Both the position numbers and the translations under genes were made by a program. Shown here in pieces: positions 1 to 10,232 of a stretch of DNA of 64,000 nt. The stretch lies in contig NZ_JAFFPR010000060.1 of assembly GCF_016918735.1 (NCBI RefSeq), positions 437,315 through 501,314 of the forward strand, given 5' to 3'. How positions within the stretch are numbered: position 1 is the stretch's first letter; every line of letters starts with the position of its first letter. The notes under the pieces were generated by a model that worked only from the letters and a program-made list of their open reading frames with translations, was not told the origin of the DNA and searched no databases. This DNA is from Leptospira abararensis (lineage in GTDB: Bacteria > Spirochaetota > Leptospiria > Leptospirales > Leptospiraceae).

Positions 1-22
1 ATCAAGCCTATCTGTCAAAATT

Positions 23-1093
23 CTAGTCGAGGTACTTTTGTAAAACTTTATTTTTCCGCATAGTGGATAACATAGCTTTGATATCTCCTACACCGTCACG
101 AGAGGTCACGAGAAGGACGTCTGGTTCTTCCACTACGATGAGATCCTTCACACCCAGAAAGGCAATGAGTTCCTTCTGAACGGAAGAAATATTCCCAGAA
201 GCTTTATGGTAGAGGACTTCTTTTCCTTGGTGGTGGTTCTTTTCTTTGTCCCCTGGAAGGATTCTTTCCAAAGACATCCAAGACCCTACATCATCCCAAT
301 TGAAAGTAGCTTCCACCATACGGATGCGATTGGATTTTTCCATAATGGCTGTGTCGATCGCTTCTGAAGGAAGCATTTGGAAGGCGGTCTTTAAATCTCC
401 AAAACTCTTAAAAGGAAATCCATTTTTGAGTGGTCCTAAAATATGAGGAGCATGACGTTCTAATTCCGAAAGAATGGTTTCTGTACGAAAAAGAAAAATC
501 CCTGGATTCCAATAAAAATTCTTCTTCTTTATGTATTTTAAAGCAGTTTTGAAATCTGGTTTTTCAAAAAAAGCCTTTACCGTATAACCTACATCAGTTG
601 GCTTTCCAGTGCTAATATAACCATATCCAACTTCAGGACGGTTGGGTTTGACCCCAAGTAGAACCATTCCATTTTCTGTTTCGTAGAGAGCCTGTTCTAT
701 GGTTTTTGTAAATTCTTTGATGGGATCAATAAAAGCATCCGCAGACAAAACAATAAGATTCGGATTTCCAAATTTTTTCTGAAAGTATAGGGCCGAAAGA
801 GCAATGATGGGCGCTGTGTTTTTTCCTTCTGGTTCCAGAATGAAATTGGTGGAAGGGAATTTAGGATCTTTTTTTAGGATTTCTGCTTTCAGGTTCGCAT
901 TGGTTCCAATATAAATTCTATCGAGAGTAGTAATGGTGAGAGCACGATCAATGGTCTCTTTGAGAAGGGTTTTATTGGAATAAACTTTCTGGAGTTGTTT
1001 CGGGGAATTGGTGCGGGAGCGAGGCCAAAACCTCTCCCCCTTTCCACCAGCCATAATGAGGACAACCGGGGATTCTTTAGGTAATTTTGCCAT
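23..1093 (-). CDS. manC: mannose-1-phosphate guanylyltransferase
   Basis: Makes GDP-mannose from mannose-1-phosphate and GTP in the cytoplasm, a precursor of surface polysaccharide. The N-terminus carries the nucleotidyltransferase signature ([13 protein letters not shown], then SPKQL, residues about 14-33). Further family segments are [16 protein letters not shown] and NWDDVGSW. At 356 residues it has only the guanylyltransferase half and lacks the C-terminal phosphomannose isomerase domain of bifunctional enzymes. It is the last gene of a minus-strand run, 52 nt after hfq. Substrate choice (mannose-1-P rather than another sugar phosphate) is inferred from family resemblance. The symbol follows common usage; rfbM or manC1 would also fit. 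Confidence 0.88.
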   Translation of the reverse strand: MAKLPKESPVVLIMAGGKGERFWPRSRTNSPKQLQKVYSNKTLLKETIDRALTITTLDRIYIGTNANLKAEILKKDPKFPSTNFILEPEGKNTAPIIALSALYFQKKFGNPNLIVLSADAFIDPIKEFTKTIEQALYETENGMVLLGVKPNRPEVGYGYISTGKPTDVGYTVKAFFEKPDFKTALKYIKKKNFYWNPGIFLFRTETILSELERHAPHILGPLKNGFPFKSFGDLKTAFQMLPSEAIDTAIMEKSNRIRMVEATFNWDDVGSWMSLERILPGDKEKNHHQGKEVLYHKASGNISSVQKELIAFLGVKDLIVVEEPDVLLVTSRDGVGDIKAMLSTMRKNKVLQKYLD

Positions 1094-1145
1094 AGGGTTT
1101 GGAACCAGAATCTAGCAAAGCAAACAGAGGAAAACCAGAAAAGAG

Positions 1146-1397
1146 TTAGACCCCTCCCGCTTCTTTCGGGGCATCTTCACTGTGGAGTTTGATGGGTTTT
1201 GCCGGGATGATGGTAGAAATCGCGTGTTTGTACACCAAGTTCTGCTTGCTCTCGTTTTCTAAGATGATCGTGAAGTTGTCAAAACTGACAACCTTTCCTT
1301 TCAGCGGAACTCCATTTAACAAGTAGATAGTGAGATCGATTTTCTCCTTTCTTGCTGTATTTAGAAGTTGGTCTTGGATATTATTTTTTGCCGACAT
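1146..1397 (-). CDS. hfq: RNA chaperone Hfq
   Basis: Sm-like RNA chaperone that forms a hexameric ring and supports sRNA-mRNA pairing. At 83 residues it has the family's normal length. The Sm1 region ([20 protein letters not shown], residues 27-46) and the Sm2 motif YKHAIS (56-61) are both present, and NIQDQLLN near the N-terminus supplies the Gln of the proximal RNA site. A GGGA ribosome-binding site precedes the ATG. It follows miaA by 21 nt, the conserved miaA-hfq order. The C-terminal tail is short, ending in a Gly-Gly-Val. Confidence 0.96.
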   Translation of the reverse strand: MSAKNNIQDQLLNTARKEKIDLTIYLLNGVPLKGKVVSFDNFTIILENESKQNLVYKHAISTIIPAKPIKLHSEDAPKEAGGV

Positions 1398-1418
1398 TGG
1401 AAATCCCGAGTGTTTTCT

Positions 1419-2309
1419 CTATATTTTATCTATATTTGTATACAATTGGACAGCTGCTTCGAAGGAAATGGGTGAAAGTAACGGATCTTTTTTGAACCAA
1501 GTGATCTGTCGTTTCGCGTAATTCCTGTGGCTTTGGGCCAACTGCTCAATGAATGTATTACTGTCTATGATTCCATTTAGAAAGGCAAGCGCAAAATTGT
1601 AACCTAAGGTTCGTAGGCCTGGACAGTTCGATCCGTATTTAGAAACCACTTCTTTTGTCTCCGCTAACATACCCGTGGCGATCTCTTCCACTCTGTGATT
1701 GATTCTTTCATAGAGAATGTCACGGGGCCAGTCCAACCAATGCCCAATCACTTGGACATCTGGATAATCATTTAAGTATCCACCCACCGTTTCCTTGGAA
1801 ACTTCGGACCACAAAACTCCCGTGAGAACTACTTCTAAAGCTCGTTTGATTCGGTATCCATCTTGTGGTGACAAAGATTCCAGCGCTTTGGGATCTTTCG
1901 CATATAACTCCTCTCTTGCTTTTTCCAACGGAAGTTCCAAAACAAAGTCCTTAGTTTCTTTGGGTACATTTGGTACGGGATACATTCCCATAAGAAAGGC
2001 CCGAAGGTAAAAACCTGTGCCTCCAATAAGAAAGGGAATTTTTCCTCGGGCTGTAATGTCTTTTATAGCCTCTCTTGCCCAGAGGGAAAATTGACTGGCA
2101 TTGATAGATTCGTCTGCGTTTAAAAAACCAACGAGCCAGTGGCGGATGTGGGAGGACTCTTCGTGAGTGGGTGCCGTTGTGCCTACCGGAAGGTCCCGGT
2201 AGACTTGGCGTGAGTCAAAAGAAACAATTTCGAAACGTTTGGGGTCGAGGACTTTAGTGAGGGCCGTTTTTCCAGAACCGGTGGGTCCACCAAGGATGGG
2301 AAGGATCAC
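1419..2309 (-). CDS. miaA: tRNA dimethylallyltransferase MiaA
   Basis: Transfers a dimethylallyl group to A37 of tRNAs reading UNN codons. The P-loop GGPTGSGKT is at residues 7-15, followed by the family motif [15 protein letters not shown] at about 30-44. [10 protein letters not shown] lies mid-protein and [10 protein letters not shown] follows. The length, 296 residues, is typical. The start overlaps the stop of the upstream FYDLN gene by 4 nt, indicating translational coupling, and hfq follows 21 nt downstream. Confidence 0.96.
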   Translation of the reverse strand: MILPILGGPTGSGKTALTKVLDPKRFEIVSFDSRQVYRDLPVGTTAPTHEESSHIRHWLVGFLNADESINASQFSLWAREAIKDITARGKIPFLIGGTGFYLRAFLMGMYPVPNVPKETKDFVLELPLEKAREELYAKDPKALESLSPQDGYRIKRALEVVLTGVLWSEVSKETVGGYLNDYPDVQVIGHWLDWPRDILYERINHRVEEIATGMLAETKEVVSKYGSNCPGLRTLGYNFALAFLNGIIDSNTFIEQLAQSHRNYAKRQITWFKKDPLLSPISFEAAVQLYTNIDKI

Positions 2310-2788
2310 ACCTCTTCCTCGGCTGCGACCTCCTCTTCTTCGGCCTCTTCTAATTCTTCCGTTTCTTCCATAAGTTCATCATCTTCTAAAACTGGCTCTT
2401 CCTCTTCTTCCACTTCATATTCAGAACTGCGGATAGCCGCCATTCGTGATTTGATGGCTGGTTTTGCCAATTGGTCTGCCCCACATTTAGGGCATTTTTT
2501 TTCCAGTTTGTGCAAATCATAAAATTTGGTACCACAAGAGTAACAATTGAACTTTTTGCCCAAAGGGTTGTTGGGATCGATCTTTACAGCGGGTGCCTTG
2601 GAGACAGCAGAAGCTGTTTTCGGGGCCGGCACGGCTTTCGCCTTAGTAGCGGGAATTTTAGCGCCAGCTACGGGCTTTTTTTTATCTTCCTTCGGGGAAG
2701 CGGACTTTGCGTCCTTGGTTGGTTTCTCTTTGGCTACCGCTTTTTTCTTGGGCGGGGCCTGCTTCTTGACTGCTTTTTTTGCGACCAT
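2306..2788 (-). CDS. FYDLN-type zinc-ribbon protein with low-complexity tails
   Basis: First gene of the miaA-hfq operon. The 160-residue protein has three parts: residues 1-70 are almost only Lys/Ala/Pro/Val, residues 79-104 form a zinc ribbon ([20 protein letters not shown]; Cys82, Cys85, Cys99, Cys102), and the last 35 residues are strongly acidic (Glu runs). The ribbon matches the 'FYDLN acid' family (TIGR02300), whose members end in acidic tails. Function is unknown. The four-Cys ribbon, basic head and acidic tail suggest nucleic-acid or ribosome contact, but that is inference. It overlaps miaA by 4 nt. Confidence 0.8.
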   Translation of the reverse strand: MVAKKAVKKQAPPKKKAVAKEKPTKDAKSASPKEDKKKPVAGAKIPATKAKAVPAPKTASAVSKAPAVKIDPNNPLGKKFNCYSCGTKFYDLHKLEKKCPKCGADQLAKPAIKSRMAAIRSSEYEVEEEEEPVLEDDELMEETEELEEAEEEEVAAEEEV

Positions 2789-2871
2789 AAACGTACTTTT
2801 GACAGTTTTGGAAATCCCCTCAGAGGGACAACCTTTTTGAAATTGGACGGTTTTCTCCTGGATGAAATTTA

Positions 2872-3672
2872 ATGAAAAGTTTTTTTTTTCCTATGACCCA
2901 ATTAAGTGTCAATGTCAACAAGATCGCCACTCTACGAAATTCTCGTGGCGGATCCATTCCTAGTGTCATTCAAATTTCTGAGATCATTCTAAATGCCGGT
3001 GCATACGGCATCACCATCCATCCCAGAGAGGATGAAAGGCATATCACCAAACAAGATGTATTCGAAATAAGGGAGTTTTTGAAATCTTACAACGAAAATT
3101 TATCTAAAAAGGGATTTCCTAAAAAAGAATTCAATATCGAAGGGGAACCAAGTGAACGATTTTTAGACCTAGTCCTTTTGGCAAAACCCGACCAAGCCAC
3201 ACTCGTTCCCGTGAAACCTGGAGAAATCACCTCCGACCACGGATTTGATTTAAAAGACAAAACAGTGTTCCAAACTTTAAAATCCATGACCAAACGTTTC
3301 CACGAAGAAGGAATCCGTGTCTCTTTGTTTATGGAAACCAATTTCGAACAATATCCGCTGGTCAAAGAATTAGGAGCCGAAAGGATCGAGTTGTATACAG
3401 GACCCTTTGCTTATGCTTACGAACGGTCTTTGGAAGAAGGTTTACTCAGTTTCAAAGATTATGAAATGGCAGCCAAAGAGGCCCACAAACTGGGATTAGG
3501 TGTCAATGCAGGACATGACTTGGATACAAACAATTTGCAAGTTTTTGCCAAACTTCCCCATTTAGCAGAAGTTTCGATTGGTCATAGGCTTGTGAGCCAA
3601 AGCCTGATCGTAGGAATGGAGACTACTATAAGGGATTACCTTAGAGTTCTTTCGCTAGGAAACGAAGTTTAG
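2872..3672 (+). CDS. pdxJ: pyridoxine 5'-phosphate synthase PdxJ
   Basis: Condenses 1-deoxyxylulose-5-phosphate with 3-amino-2-oxopropyl phosphate to give pyridoxine 5'-phosphate, the last step of DXP-dependent vitamin B6 synthesis. Family motifs are [17 protein letters not shown] at the N-terminus, [12 protein letters not shown] with catalytic His50, NIEGEPS, and NAGHDL near residue 217. The first ATG is used here because GGAT lies about 11 nt upstream; an internal ATG at 2893 (MTQLSVN) is the usual family start and cannot be excluded. The last 32 nt overlap the convergent TPR lipoprotein gene. It is divergent from the FYDLN operon. Confidence 0.94.
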   Translation: MKSFFFPMTQLSVNVNKIATLRNSRGGSIPSVIQISEIILNAGAYGITIHPREDERHITKQDVFEIREFLKSYNENLSKKGFPKKEFNIEGEPSERFLDLVLLAKPDQATLVPVKPGEITSDHGFDLKDKTVFQTLKSMTKRFHEEGIRVSLFMETNFEQYPLVKELGAERIELYTGPFAYAYERSLEEGLLSFKDYEMAAKEAHKLGLGVNAGHDLDTNNLQVFAKLPHLAEVSIGHRLVSQSLIVGMETTIRDYLRVLSLGNEV

Positions 3673-4648
3673 AATACTGAGGGTCTTGTTCGAGGAGTAA
3701 CTTGGCTGCTCTTTCTAAGGCCAAAGCGAGTTGTCCTTCTAGTTTGCCTTTCCGTTTGGCCTGTTGGATCTCTGATAAAAAACTACGAATGGCTTCTTTG
3801 CCTTGTGATTCGTTTCCTGAAAGGGAAGCGAGTTTGAGTTTTCTCCAAGCATCCGTAATCGGTGCACCGGGTTTTGCCGATCCAGGCAAGGACGACATAC
3901 CGCTTTCTGTTCCAAGCGGTGCATTGGCAGTCACAACTCCAGCACTAGCACCCACTGCCTGTCCCGATTCACCACGGTGGAAACTGGCTGTGTCCCAAAT
4001 CCTAGAAAAAGGATCCGTTTTCATTTGGTCCGCATAAAGACGTTCCTTATAGGAAAGGGCAGAAATTCGGATTTCTTTTTGGATCCGAGATTTGTCACCC
4101 TCACCCAAACGTTGGAAACAATCGGAAAGGACACCCCGACGCAAAGTTTCTTTGGTGAGGATCCCACGTTCTGCAAGAAATCGAAAGGATTCGGCCTCTG
4201 GTAGTTTGTTTTCCTTACAAAGTTTTTGTGTTTCAGTAAAAACTGCCAAAACCTCTCCATCCCGAGAATGTGCTTTGAGATCCGCTAAATTTCCCGACTT
4301 TTCGGCGGAAATTCGTAACATATTTTTATACAAACTGTCGTTTGGATTTTTCTCTAGAGCCTTTCTAAAAGCAGTATAACTCTCTGCATAATTGCCTCGG
4401 TGGAATTCGAGAAGTCCCCAAGTGTAACATAAATATCCATCGTCGGTGTCCCTTGTTCGGCAAACGTATCTTAGTCGAGACATAGCGACTTCTCTAGAAT
4501 CGGAGGACTCCCATACGTCAAGGAGCACCTCTTCCAAGAAGATTAGGGTTTCCAAACTGTACGGATCTCGGGTTGGGTTTTTCTGAGGCTCTGTTGTACA
4601 AAACCCAAAGGAAAGAGCGAAAATCAGGACAACGAATGGACGCATCAC
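3641..4648 (-). CDS. TPR-containing lipoprotein
   Basis: The 335-residue product starts with a lipoprotein signal peptide (lipobox FGFC, lipidated Cys17). A TPR-like helical pair spans about residues 75-115 (LCYTWGLLEFHRGNYAESYT, then FRKALEKNPNDSLY). The middle has a Gly/Ser/Ala-rich linker (about residues 225-265) before a final helical segment. No specific function is recognised; a periplasmic scaffold is plausible. The 3' end overlaps pdxJ by 32 nt on the opposite strand. The start has two adjacent Met codons. Confidence 0.75.
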   Translation of the reverse strand: MMRPFVVLIFALSFGFCTTEPQKNPTRDPYSLETLIFLEEVLLDVWESSDSREVAMSRLRYVCRTRDTDDGYLCYTWGLLEFHRGNYAESYTAFRKALEKNPNDSLYKNMLRISAEKSGNLADLKAHSRDGEVLAVFTETQKLCKENKLPEAESFRFLAERGILTKETLRRGVLSDCFQRLGEGDKSRIQKEIRISALSYKERLYADQMKTDPFSRIWDTASFHRGESGQAVGASAGVVTANAPLGTESGMSSLPGSAKPGAPITDAWRKLKLASLSGNESQGKEAIRSFLSEIQQAKRKGKLEGQLALALERAAKLLLEQDPQYSKLRFLAKEL

Positions 4649-4757
4649 ACCGTCTATGATATACGTGTGTCCTAGATTTGTCCCGATTTTTTTTGAGTTG
4701 CATGGACTGGAAAATCGGAAATTCTTAGGATAATCTATCCACTTTACGAGCGATCCC

Positions 4758-6596
4758 TTGAAACGAATTGTTTACCTACTTTCCTTTTTCACCCTACTCA
4801 GTTTTGCCCTTCCTGTAGGCTTTATCTCCTGCGAACCGGAAGCCAAAAAAGCTCCTAACCGTGTAACCAATTTTACCTACCAAGACTTCGAAACCGTGGT
4901 CAAATCAGTGGATAAGTACTATATTGATAAAAATATCAATAAAAACCGAGCTTTCACGGATGCGGCATCCTTTGCCGTTCTCAGTATGCCTCACCCACTC
5001 TATATTTACCCAGAAAGTTATTTCAATGAAAGGGAAAAATACGATGACAAAGACGATCTTTGGCCAGGAAAAACATTCAAAATTTCCCCTTCCGACAAAT
5101 TTGTGTTATTCGACCCTGATTATGTTCTAGTAGAAAAAATTCAAAAAGAAAAATTAAAGAAAAACGAAAACAGAAAACTTTCTGATGCAGAATTAAAAAA
5201 ACTCATCGAAAAAGAAAAACTTAAAAAATCGGTTATCGCTGCTAAATGGGAAGAAATCAATTTCTCTCGTAAAGAATTTGATCGAGTGATCTCTTATATC
5301 CAAGATAATTTGGAAACTTACAAAACACCTGTTCTCAAAGGGCTTGTAGAACTTGACGGGGAACTTCCTGAAGAAGAGGAAGAGAAAAAAGAATTCAGCA
5401 TGGAACAAGTGTTTCTTGCTGCAGCCAACGGTTATTTGAATTCTCTTGATCCACATTCCAATGTTTTCCTAAAAGAAATGTGGGAAGAGTCCATGGCTAA
5501 AATCAGCGATGGTTCCTTTGAAGGAATTGGTGCCATACTTTCTGGTGGTGGCAGTCGCGAGGTGGTTGTGGAAAATCCATTGGAAGGAAGCCCTGCAGTC
5601 AAAGCGGGAATCCGAAGTGGAGATACCATTATTGCTGTGGATGGAAAGATCATTAAAAACTTATCTCTCGACAAAGTGGTAAAAAAAATCAAAGGACCAA
5701 AAGCAACCAAAGTGGTTCTAACCATCACAAGAAAGGGTAACACTGGAAAAACGGACATCGAAGTAGTTCGTGATAAAATTACGATTAAAAACGTAACCCA
5801 CCATATCGTAAAAGAAAATCCTCAAGTTGGTTATATCAAACTTACCGGGTTTGTCAAACCAGGCCCAGGCGAAGCACCAATCGACACACAAATTGCCAAT
5901 GCAGTTGTGGAGATGGAACAAGAAGCCAAAGACAGTGGCAAACCACTCAAAGCTTTGATTTTAGATTTACGCGGAAACTCGGGCGGGTATTTAGATTTAG
6001 CCATTGATATTACTGATATGTTTATCGAAAAAGGAATGATTGTATTCACAAGAACTCCGTTCCGTAGCGATGAAGAAAAATATGCAAAAAACAAAGATAT
6101 CACTAAACTGCCGCTAGTTGTCATGATTAATTCCAAATCGGCATCGGCTTCTGAAATTGTTGCCAGTGCCATCCAACACCATGGACGCGGAATTTTGTTA
6201 GGGGAAAGAACTTTCGGAAAGGCAACCGTTCAAAGTTTAAATAACTTAGAAAACAACCCTGATTATTTGTTAAAAATCACTAATGCAAGATACTACTCAC
6301 CATCTGGAAAAACCATCCAAGTTGTGGGCGTTTCTCCTGATATTGAAGTTTCCGAAGAACCTGATGGCGGATTTCCATTCCGTTACCGTGAGGAAGATAT
6401 GTGGAACCACCTTCCCCTCATCCCTCATGAAGGTGTTGTGAAGTCCAAGTTCAATGTAAATGCCATCAAAGAGTATGCTAAGAAAAATGGAAAGGCGGAC
6501 GCCTTCTTAAAATCACATGCCAATGATGCCATCAAACCAGACTATATGCTCATCAGAAGTTTGGATTACATCGAAGGAATGTTGAATACAAAATAA
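4758..6596 (+). CDS. ctp: S41-family carboxy-terminal processing protease (lipoprotein)
   Basis: Periplasmic serine protease of the CtpA/Tsp type. A signal peptide ends in the lipobox GFISC (Cys25). A long charged, helical N-terminal domain reaches about residue 230. A PDZ domain follows (about 250-335; [30 protein letters not shown]). The S41 catalytic domain has NSKSASASE (nucleophile probably Ser463) and FGKATVQ (general-base Lys near 488). At 612 residues it is longer than CtpA and closer to Tsp. Translation starts at TTG (4758), supported by the signal peptide directly after it. Likely monocistronic; nadB begins 52 nt downstream. Confidence 0.9.
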   Translation: MKRIVYLLSFFTLLSFALPVGFISCEPEAKKAPNRVTNFTYQDFETVVKSVDKYYIDKNINKNRAFTDAASFAVLSMPHPLYIYPESYFNEREKYDDKDDLWPGKTFKISPSDKFVLFDPDYVLVEKIQKEKLKKNENRKLSDAELKKLIEKEKLKKSVIAAKWEEINFSRKEFDRVISYIQDNLETYKTPVLKGLVELDGELPEEEEEKKEFSMEQVFLAAANGYLNSLDPHSNVFLKEMWEESMAKISDGSFEGIGAILSGGGSREVVVENPLEGSPAVKAGIRSGDTIIAVDGKIIKNLSLDKVVKKIKGPKATKVVLTITRKGNTGKTDIEVVRDKITIKNVTHHIVKENPQVGYIKLTGFVKPGPGEAPIDTQIANAVVEMEQEAKDSGKPLKALILDLRGNSGGYLDLAIDITDMFIEKGMIVFTRTPFRSDEEKYAKNKDITKLPLVVMINSKSASASEIVASAIQHHGRGILLGERTFGKATVQSLNNLENNPDYLLKITNARYYSPSGKTIQVVGVSPDIEVSEEPDGGFPFRYREEDMWNHLPLIPHEGVVKSKFNVNAIKEYAKKNGKADAFLKSHANDAIKPDYMLIRSLDYIEGMLNTK

Positions 6597-6648
6597 TCCA
6601 AGTCCCCAAAGGAGATGGATATAACATTTAGAAACCATTGGAAATCAT

Positions 6649-8250
6649 GTGACACGAATTAAATCGGATTTTTTAATCATTGGAAGCGGAGTGAGTGGCC
6701 TTTTTACAGCACTAAAGTTGGCTCCGCTGGGATCCGTAGTCGTTGTTACCAAAAAAGCAGACTACGAGTCCAATACCAATTATGCACAAGGAGGCATTGC
6801 CTCCGTTTTCGATGACAAGGATAAGTTTGAAGAACATATCAAAGATACCTTGGAGTCTGGGGCGGGGCTTTGTGATTTGGAAGCTGTGCGTGTCCTTGTC
6901 GAAGAAGGACCCACTCGGGTTCGCGAACTTCTGGATTTGGGAGTTCCTTTTACCAGAAACCAAACCGGGGAATTGGATCTTGCCCGCGAAGGTGGACATA
7001 GCAAAAACCGAATCATTCACTCTCTGGACAGAACAGGAAGTGCCGTAGAACAATCGCTACTTGACCATGTTCACGCCAACCAAAACATTCGTATTTTAGA
7101 AAACCATGCCTGTGTGGATCTCATCACCAAACACCATTTAAAGGAAAAAGACAACCTTCCCCTCCGGTGTTACGGTGCTTATATTGTAGATACAGAAACT
7201 GGGGAAGTGTTTCCCGTCCTTGCCAAAAAAACCATTTTGGCAACGGGTGGGGCCGGCCAAGTGTATCTACATACCACAAACCCAAATATTGCAACGGGTG
7301 ATGGAGTCGCCAGTGCTTATCGTGCCGGTGCCATTGTTAAGAACATGGAGTTCTATCAATTCCATCCGACTTCTCTTTTTCATGAACAGGGAAATAGTTT
7401 TTTAATTTCGGAAGCGGTTCGGGGCCATGGTGGCATCTTACGTGAGATAGGTGGTAGACCTTTTATGAAGGACTACCATGAGATGGGGGAACTAGCCCCA
7501 AGGGATATTGTAGCCCGAGCCATTGACGATACGATGAAAAAGAAAGGCGAACCTCATGTCCTTCTGGATATTACTCATCGGCCGGCAAACGATATCATCA
7601 ACCATTTTCCTTCCATCTATGAACGTTGTAAAAAACTGGGAATTGATATCACAACAGATCCGATCCCAGTAGTGCCAGCCGCTCATTATATGTGCGGAGG
7701 TGTGGCCACCGATTTACTGGGAAGGACAAATATCGCCGACTTATATGCATGCGGAGAAACCACTTGCACTGGAGTGCATGGTGGAAACCGATTGGCATCG
7801 AATAGTCTACTCGAATGTCTTGTGTTCTCTCATCGCATAGCAGGGGATATTCGGTCACAAGGATCCTTAAGTTATTCAAAAGAGACGGATCTTATACCCG
7901 ATTGGAATAAAGAAGGAACCACAAATACAGAAGAATGGGTCCTCATCTCTCATGATCTGGTGGAAATCAAAACCATAATGAGCAATTATGTAGGGATTGT
8001 TCGTTCGGATATGCGGCTTGAAAGAGCCCTTCGCCGATTGAAATTAATTTCAGAAGAAGTGAAGGACTACTACAATCGCACTACGGTCTCAATTGAGTTA
8101 CTCGAACTTCGGAACTTAGTGAAAGTGGCTGAACTGATTGTTCGGTCGGCACTGCTGCGAAAGGAAAGTCGTGGGCTTCATTTTAGCACAGACTATCCAG
8201 AAGACAGAACTCCTTCACGCCAAGATACCATCGTTTCTCACAAACTCTAA
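6649..8250 (+). CDS. nadB: L-aspartate oxidase NadB
   Basis: FAD enzyme that oxidises L-aspartate to iminoaspartate, the first step of de novo NAD synthesis. The dinucleotide-binding motif IIGSGVSGL is at residues 10-18 and [11 protein letters not shown] follows near 44. Other family segments are [32 protein letters not shown], and [17 protein letters not shown] near the FAD end. A C-terminal helical domain ends near the usual length (533 residues). The start is GTG at 6649 with GGAAA just upstream. An R1 repeat begins 21 nt after the stop. Confidence 0.95.
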   Translation: MTRIKSDFLIIGSGVSGLFTALKLAPLGSVVVVTKKADYESNTNYAQGGIASVFDDKDKFEEHIKDTLESGAGLCDLEAVRVLVEEGPTRVRELLDLGVPFTRNQTGELDLAREGGHSKNRIIHSLDRTGSAVEQSLLDHVHANQNIRILENHACVDLITKHHLKEKDNLPLRCYGAYIVDTETGEVFPVLAKKTILATGGAGQVYLHTTNPNIATGDGVASAYRAGAIVKNMEFYQFHPTSLFHEQGNSFLISEAVRGHGGILREIGGRPFMKDYHEMGELAPRDIVARAIDDTMKKKGEPHVLLDITHRPANDIINHFPSIYERCKKLGIDITTDPIPVVPAAHYMCGGVATDLLGRTNIADLYACGETTCTGVHGGNRLASNSLLECLVFSHRIAGDIRSQGSLSYSKETDLIPDWNKEGTTNTEEWVLISHDLVEIKTIMSNYVGIVRSDMRLERALRRLKLISEEVKDYYNRTTVSIELLELRNLVKVAELIVRSALLRKESRGLHFSTDYPEDRTPSRQDTIVSHKL

Positions 8251-8270
8251 GTAAACAAATCAAGGCGAAA

Positions 8271-8379
8271 GCGCCAGGGACCCTAGCGGAAATCCTTTCT
8301 CGGAAGAGAAAGATTGGAGCGGAGGGCCCGGTCCTTTTTTGTATAAAACAAAAATCTCAAAACCAAATGGGAGGCGCCC
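8271..8379 (+). repeat. R1 dispersed structured repeat, copy 1 (long form)
   Basis: Begins GCGCCAGGGA and ends GAGGCGCCC, giving GCGCC/GGCGC termini. The core reads GCGGAAATC, a hairpin (CTTTCTC-GGAA-GAGAAA), then GATTGGAGCGGA and GCCCGGTC. The same order of blocks recurs at 32400, 42739 and 45885 on this strand. Shorter reverse-strand copies are at 29087, 30307 and 37761. It sits directly after nadB. Confidence 0.75.
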
Positions 8380-8440
8380 ATCTAACTTAAGTTTATTTAA
8401 TCATAAATCAATTCGTTCGGTAAATTACACCAAACAATTA

Positions 8441-8656
8441 TTAACCTCTAAGACCAAGGATGGTATAAACAATTCCTAAGATGATGGGAAGAATCGAATA
8501 ACTAAAGACATGGATGAAATAACCGCGTTTTTCGCCCCATTTTTGTTTCATGGGTTCGAGTTTCCAAAAAAATCCGGGTTTGTAGAGGCGGAGGATGTAG
8601 GTGGTGGTTCCGTAGAGGATAAAAAATACGCCGAGTCCAACAGTGATTAGGTTCAT
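8441..8656 (-). CDS. small two-helix membrane protein
   Basis: A 71-residue protein with hydrophobic segments at about 4-22 and 48-68, separated by a basic loop (LEPMKQKWGEKRGYF). A GGAG-like site precedes the ATG. No family is recognised with confidence; the layout is loosely like small immunity-type membrane proteins, but that is not a call. It stands alone between an R1 repeat and a hairpin-rich non-coding stretch. Confidence 0.6.
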   Translation of the reverse strand: MNLITVGLGVFFILYGTTTYILRLYKPGFFWKLEPMKQKWGEKRGYFIHVFSYSILPIILGIVYTILGLRG

Positions 8657-8912
8657 AAGTCTCCTTGATTCTGTAAGCTTATGTAAGAATGCGAACTTTC
8701 CAAGAAAAAAAATACGTATCGTAAGATTTGGATTTCGGATTCGGCGAGGGCGTGGTAAAGGGAGCGTATTGGGTGGCGGGTCTAGTTCCCCACCCTAGTC
8801 AGGGCGGGGATACAAGATTCAAAAAAACACCCCCACCCCAAAAGCAAATAATCGCAATTCCATTAAAAAAATTCCTAAAATTAAAAAATCAAGAACCAAA
8901 CAGTAAAGATTC
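8657..8912. other. non-coding stretch before the recombinase
   Basis: Holds the divergent upstream regions of the small membrane protein and the recombinase. A G/C-rich block at 8771-8811 can fold (GGGTGG at 8771-8776 with CCACCC at 8790-8795). The rest is A-rich with no convincing gene; a 63-codon frame at 8728 has no ribosome-binding site and low-complexity composition. Confidence 0.5.
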
Positions 8913-8945
8913 CACCTAATAAACTTACCAATGTAAGGTTAGGTG
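8913..8945 (+). promoter_or_regulatory. hairpin over the recombinase ribosome-binding region
   Basis: CACCTAA (8913-8919) pairs with TTAGGTG (8939-8945), and CTTAC (8924-8928) pairs with GTAAG (8933-8937), leaving a CAAT loop. It ends 4 nt before the ATG at 8950, so the only AAGG/AGG purine tracts that could serve as a Shine-Dalgarno are inside the stem. The right arm also contains GTTAGGT, matching a GTTRRRY recombination core. Translation control and recombinase binding are both inferences. Confidence 0.5.
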
Positions 8946-8949
8946 TTCT

Positions 8950-10080
8950 ATGATCAAATTTCGGTATTCTCCAAAGGACAATCGTTTCTATTTACGATTT
9001 CACTATTCAAAAACTTTTTATTCCATTGCAAAATCCCTACCCAAGGGTGTTTACAATTCTATTGACCAATCCTGGTCATATCCGAACGATCCAAACATCA
9101 TAAAACAAGTATTAAATGCATTTTCAGATCATGATATCCGAATTCTTCCCAAAGAAATTCCCAAACAGTGCGGAATATTAGATGATTATTTTAAAGCAAC
9201 AAGAGAACGTAATTTTTCGTTTCGCACAACAAAAACATACTACTCCCATATATTTCAACTCTTGGTGTACACAGGAAAACTTCCAATGAATGTCAAAACC
9301 AGTGATTTGGACAAATATTTAGACCACCTAGTGACCGATCGCGGAGTAAAGGCAACAAGTGTTAGGTCGGCAAGACAGGCATTTATCTTCTATTTCCGCG
9401 AAGTCAGACAACAATTCACACAACTGAAATTTCCACGGATGTTAGTCGGTTCCAAACTACCAGAGGTTTTATCTGCAGAAGAAACTAGGTCGATATTCAA
9501 TGCACTTCCCAATCGAAAACATAAAATGTTACTTCTGATCAGTTACTCCTCTGGTTTGCGTGTGAGTGAAGTCATTCATTTAAAAATCACAGACATTGAC
9601 TTAAAACGAAATATGGTTCGTGTGGGCCAGGGCAAAGGGAAAAAAGATAGGTATACCATCCTTGCTACGTCTCTAGTCGAAGAACTAAAAGAATATCTTA
9701 AGGTCAGAGAATACAATTTACTTTTAAAACACAGTTATAACGAAGTGCGTGCCAATCCTTGGTTATTCCCAGGTTCTGGAAACAGGCCTTTACATATCCG
9801 CACTGCCGAGGCAATCTTTACTAACGCAGCTAAAAAAGCAAATATAGGGAAAAAAGTAAGTTTCCATAGTTTAAGACATGCCTTCGCCACACATTTGTTA
9901 GAGCTTGGTACTGACTTACGAATGATCCAAACATTACTCGGACACGCAAGTGTCCGAACCACTCAAATTTATACAAAAGTGGCAAGGAGTCGGTTAGAAA
10001 ACATTGTGAGTCCTTTAGATCGAATCTCAGCCAAAAAAGAAATTCCAAGTTCTCTCCCAGACACAGAAAATCAAAATTAA
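8950..10080 (+). CDS. tyrosine recombinase / integrase
   Basis: Site-specific recombinase of the phage-integrase/XerC-XerD superfamily. All catalytic residues are visible: Arg204 (SSGLRVSE), Lys in GQGKGKKDR (229-234), His306 and Arg309 (HSLRHAFATHLLE), His332 (LLGHASVRTT) and Tyr341 (QIYTKV). A SAM-like core-binding domain covers about 75-165. Residues 1-70 form an extra N-terminal domain not found in Xer proteins. The tail (VSPLDRI) resembles that of integron integrases, but the extra insertion typical of IntI is absent, so it is called a generic recombinase. It is intact. Accessory genes follow, and a partial tRNA-His copy lies 2.6 kb downstream. Confidence 0.88.
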   Translation: MIKFRYSPKDNRFYLRFHYSKTFYSIAKSLPKGVYNSIDQSWSYPNDPNIIKQVLNAFSDHDIRILPKEIPKQCGILDDYFKATRERNFSFRTTKTYYSHIFQLLVYTGKLPMNVKTSDLDKYLDHLVTDRGVKATSVRSARQAFIFYFREVRQQFTQLKFPRMLVGSKLPEVLSAEETRSIFNALPNRKHKMLLLISYSSGLRVSEVIHLKITDIDLKRNMVRVGQGKGKKDRYTILATSLVEELKEYLKVREYNLLLKHSYNEVRANPWLFPGSGNRPLHIRTAEAIFTNAAKKANIGKKVSFHSLRHAFATHLLELGTDLRMIQTLLGHASVRTTQIYTKVARSRLENIVSPLDRISAKKEIPSSLPDTENQN

Positions 10081-10232
10081 CCTTCCTTTCTCGCATCCAA
10101 ATCTGGATCCCAACAAACACCACTTTGTTTCCCTTGGCCTATAGAAAACCGAAAAATTCCCAAAGAATTTGCGTGAAATTTCTATCGCAATTTTGAAAAA
10201 AGAAAAATACTAGAATACTGAAGCAAAACTGA

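Noticed and set aside
8441..8656. Small membrane protein as an immunity protein
   Set aside because: Only a vague layout match with no adjacent toxin gene; left as an unknown membrane protein.
8728..8919. A 63-codon plus-strand frame before the recombinase
   Set aside because: Low-complexity peptide, no ribosome-binding site, and it covers a foldable G/C-rich block.
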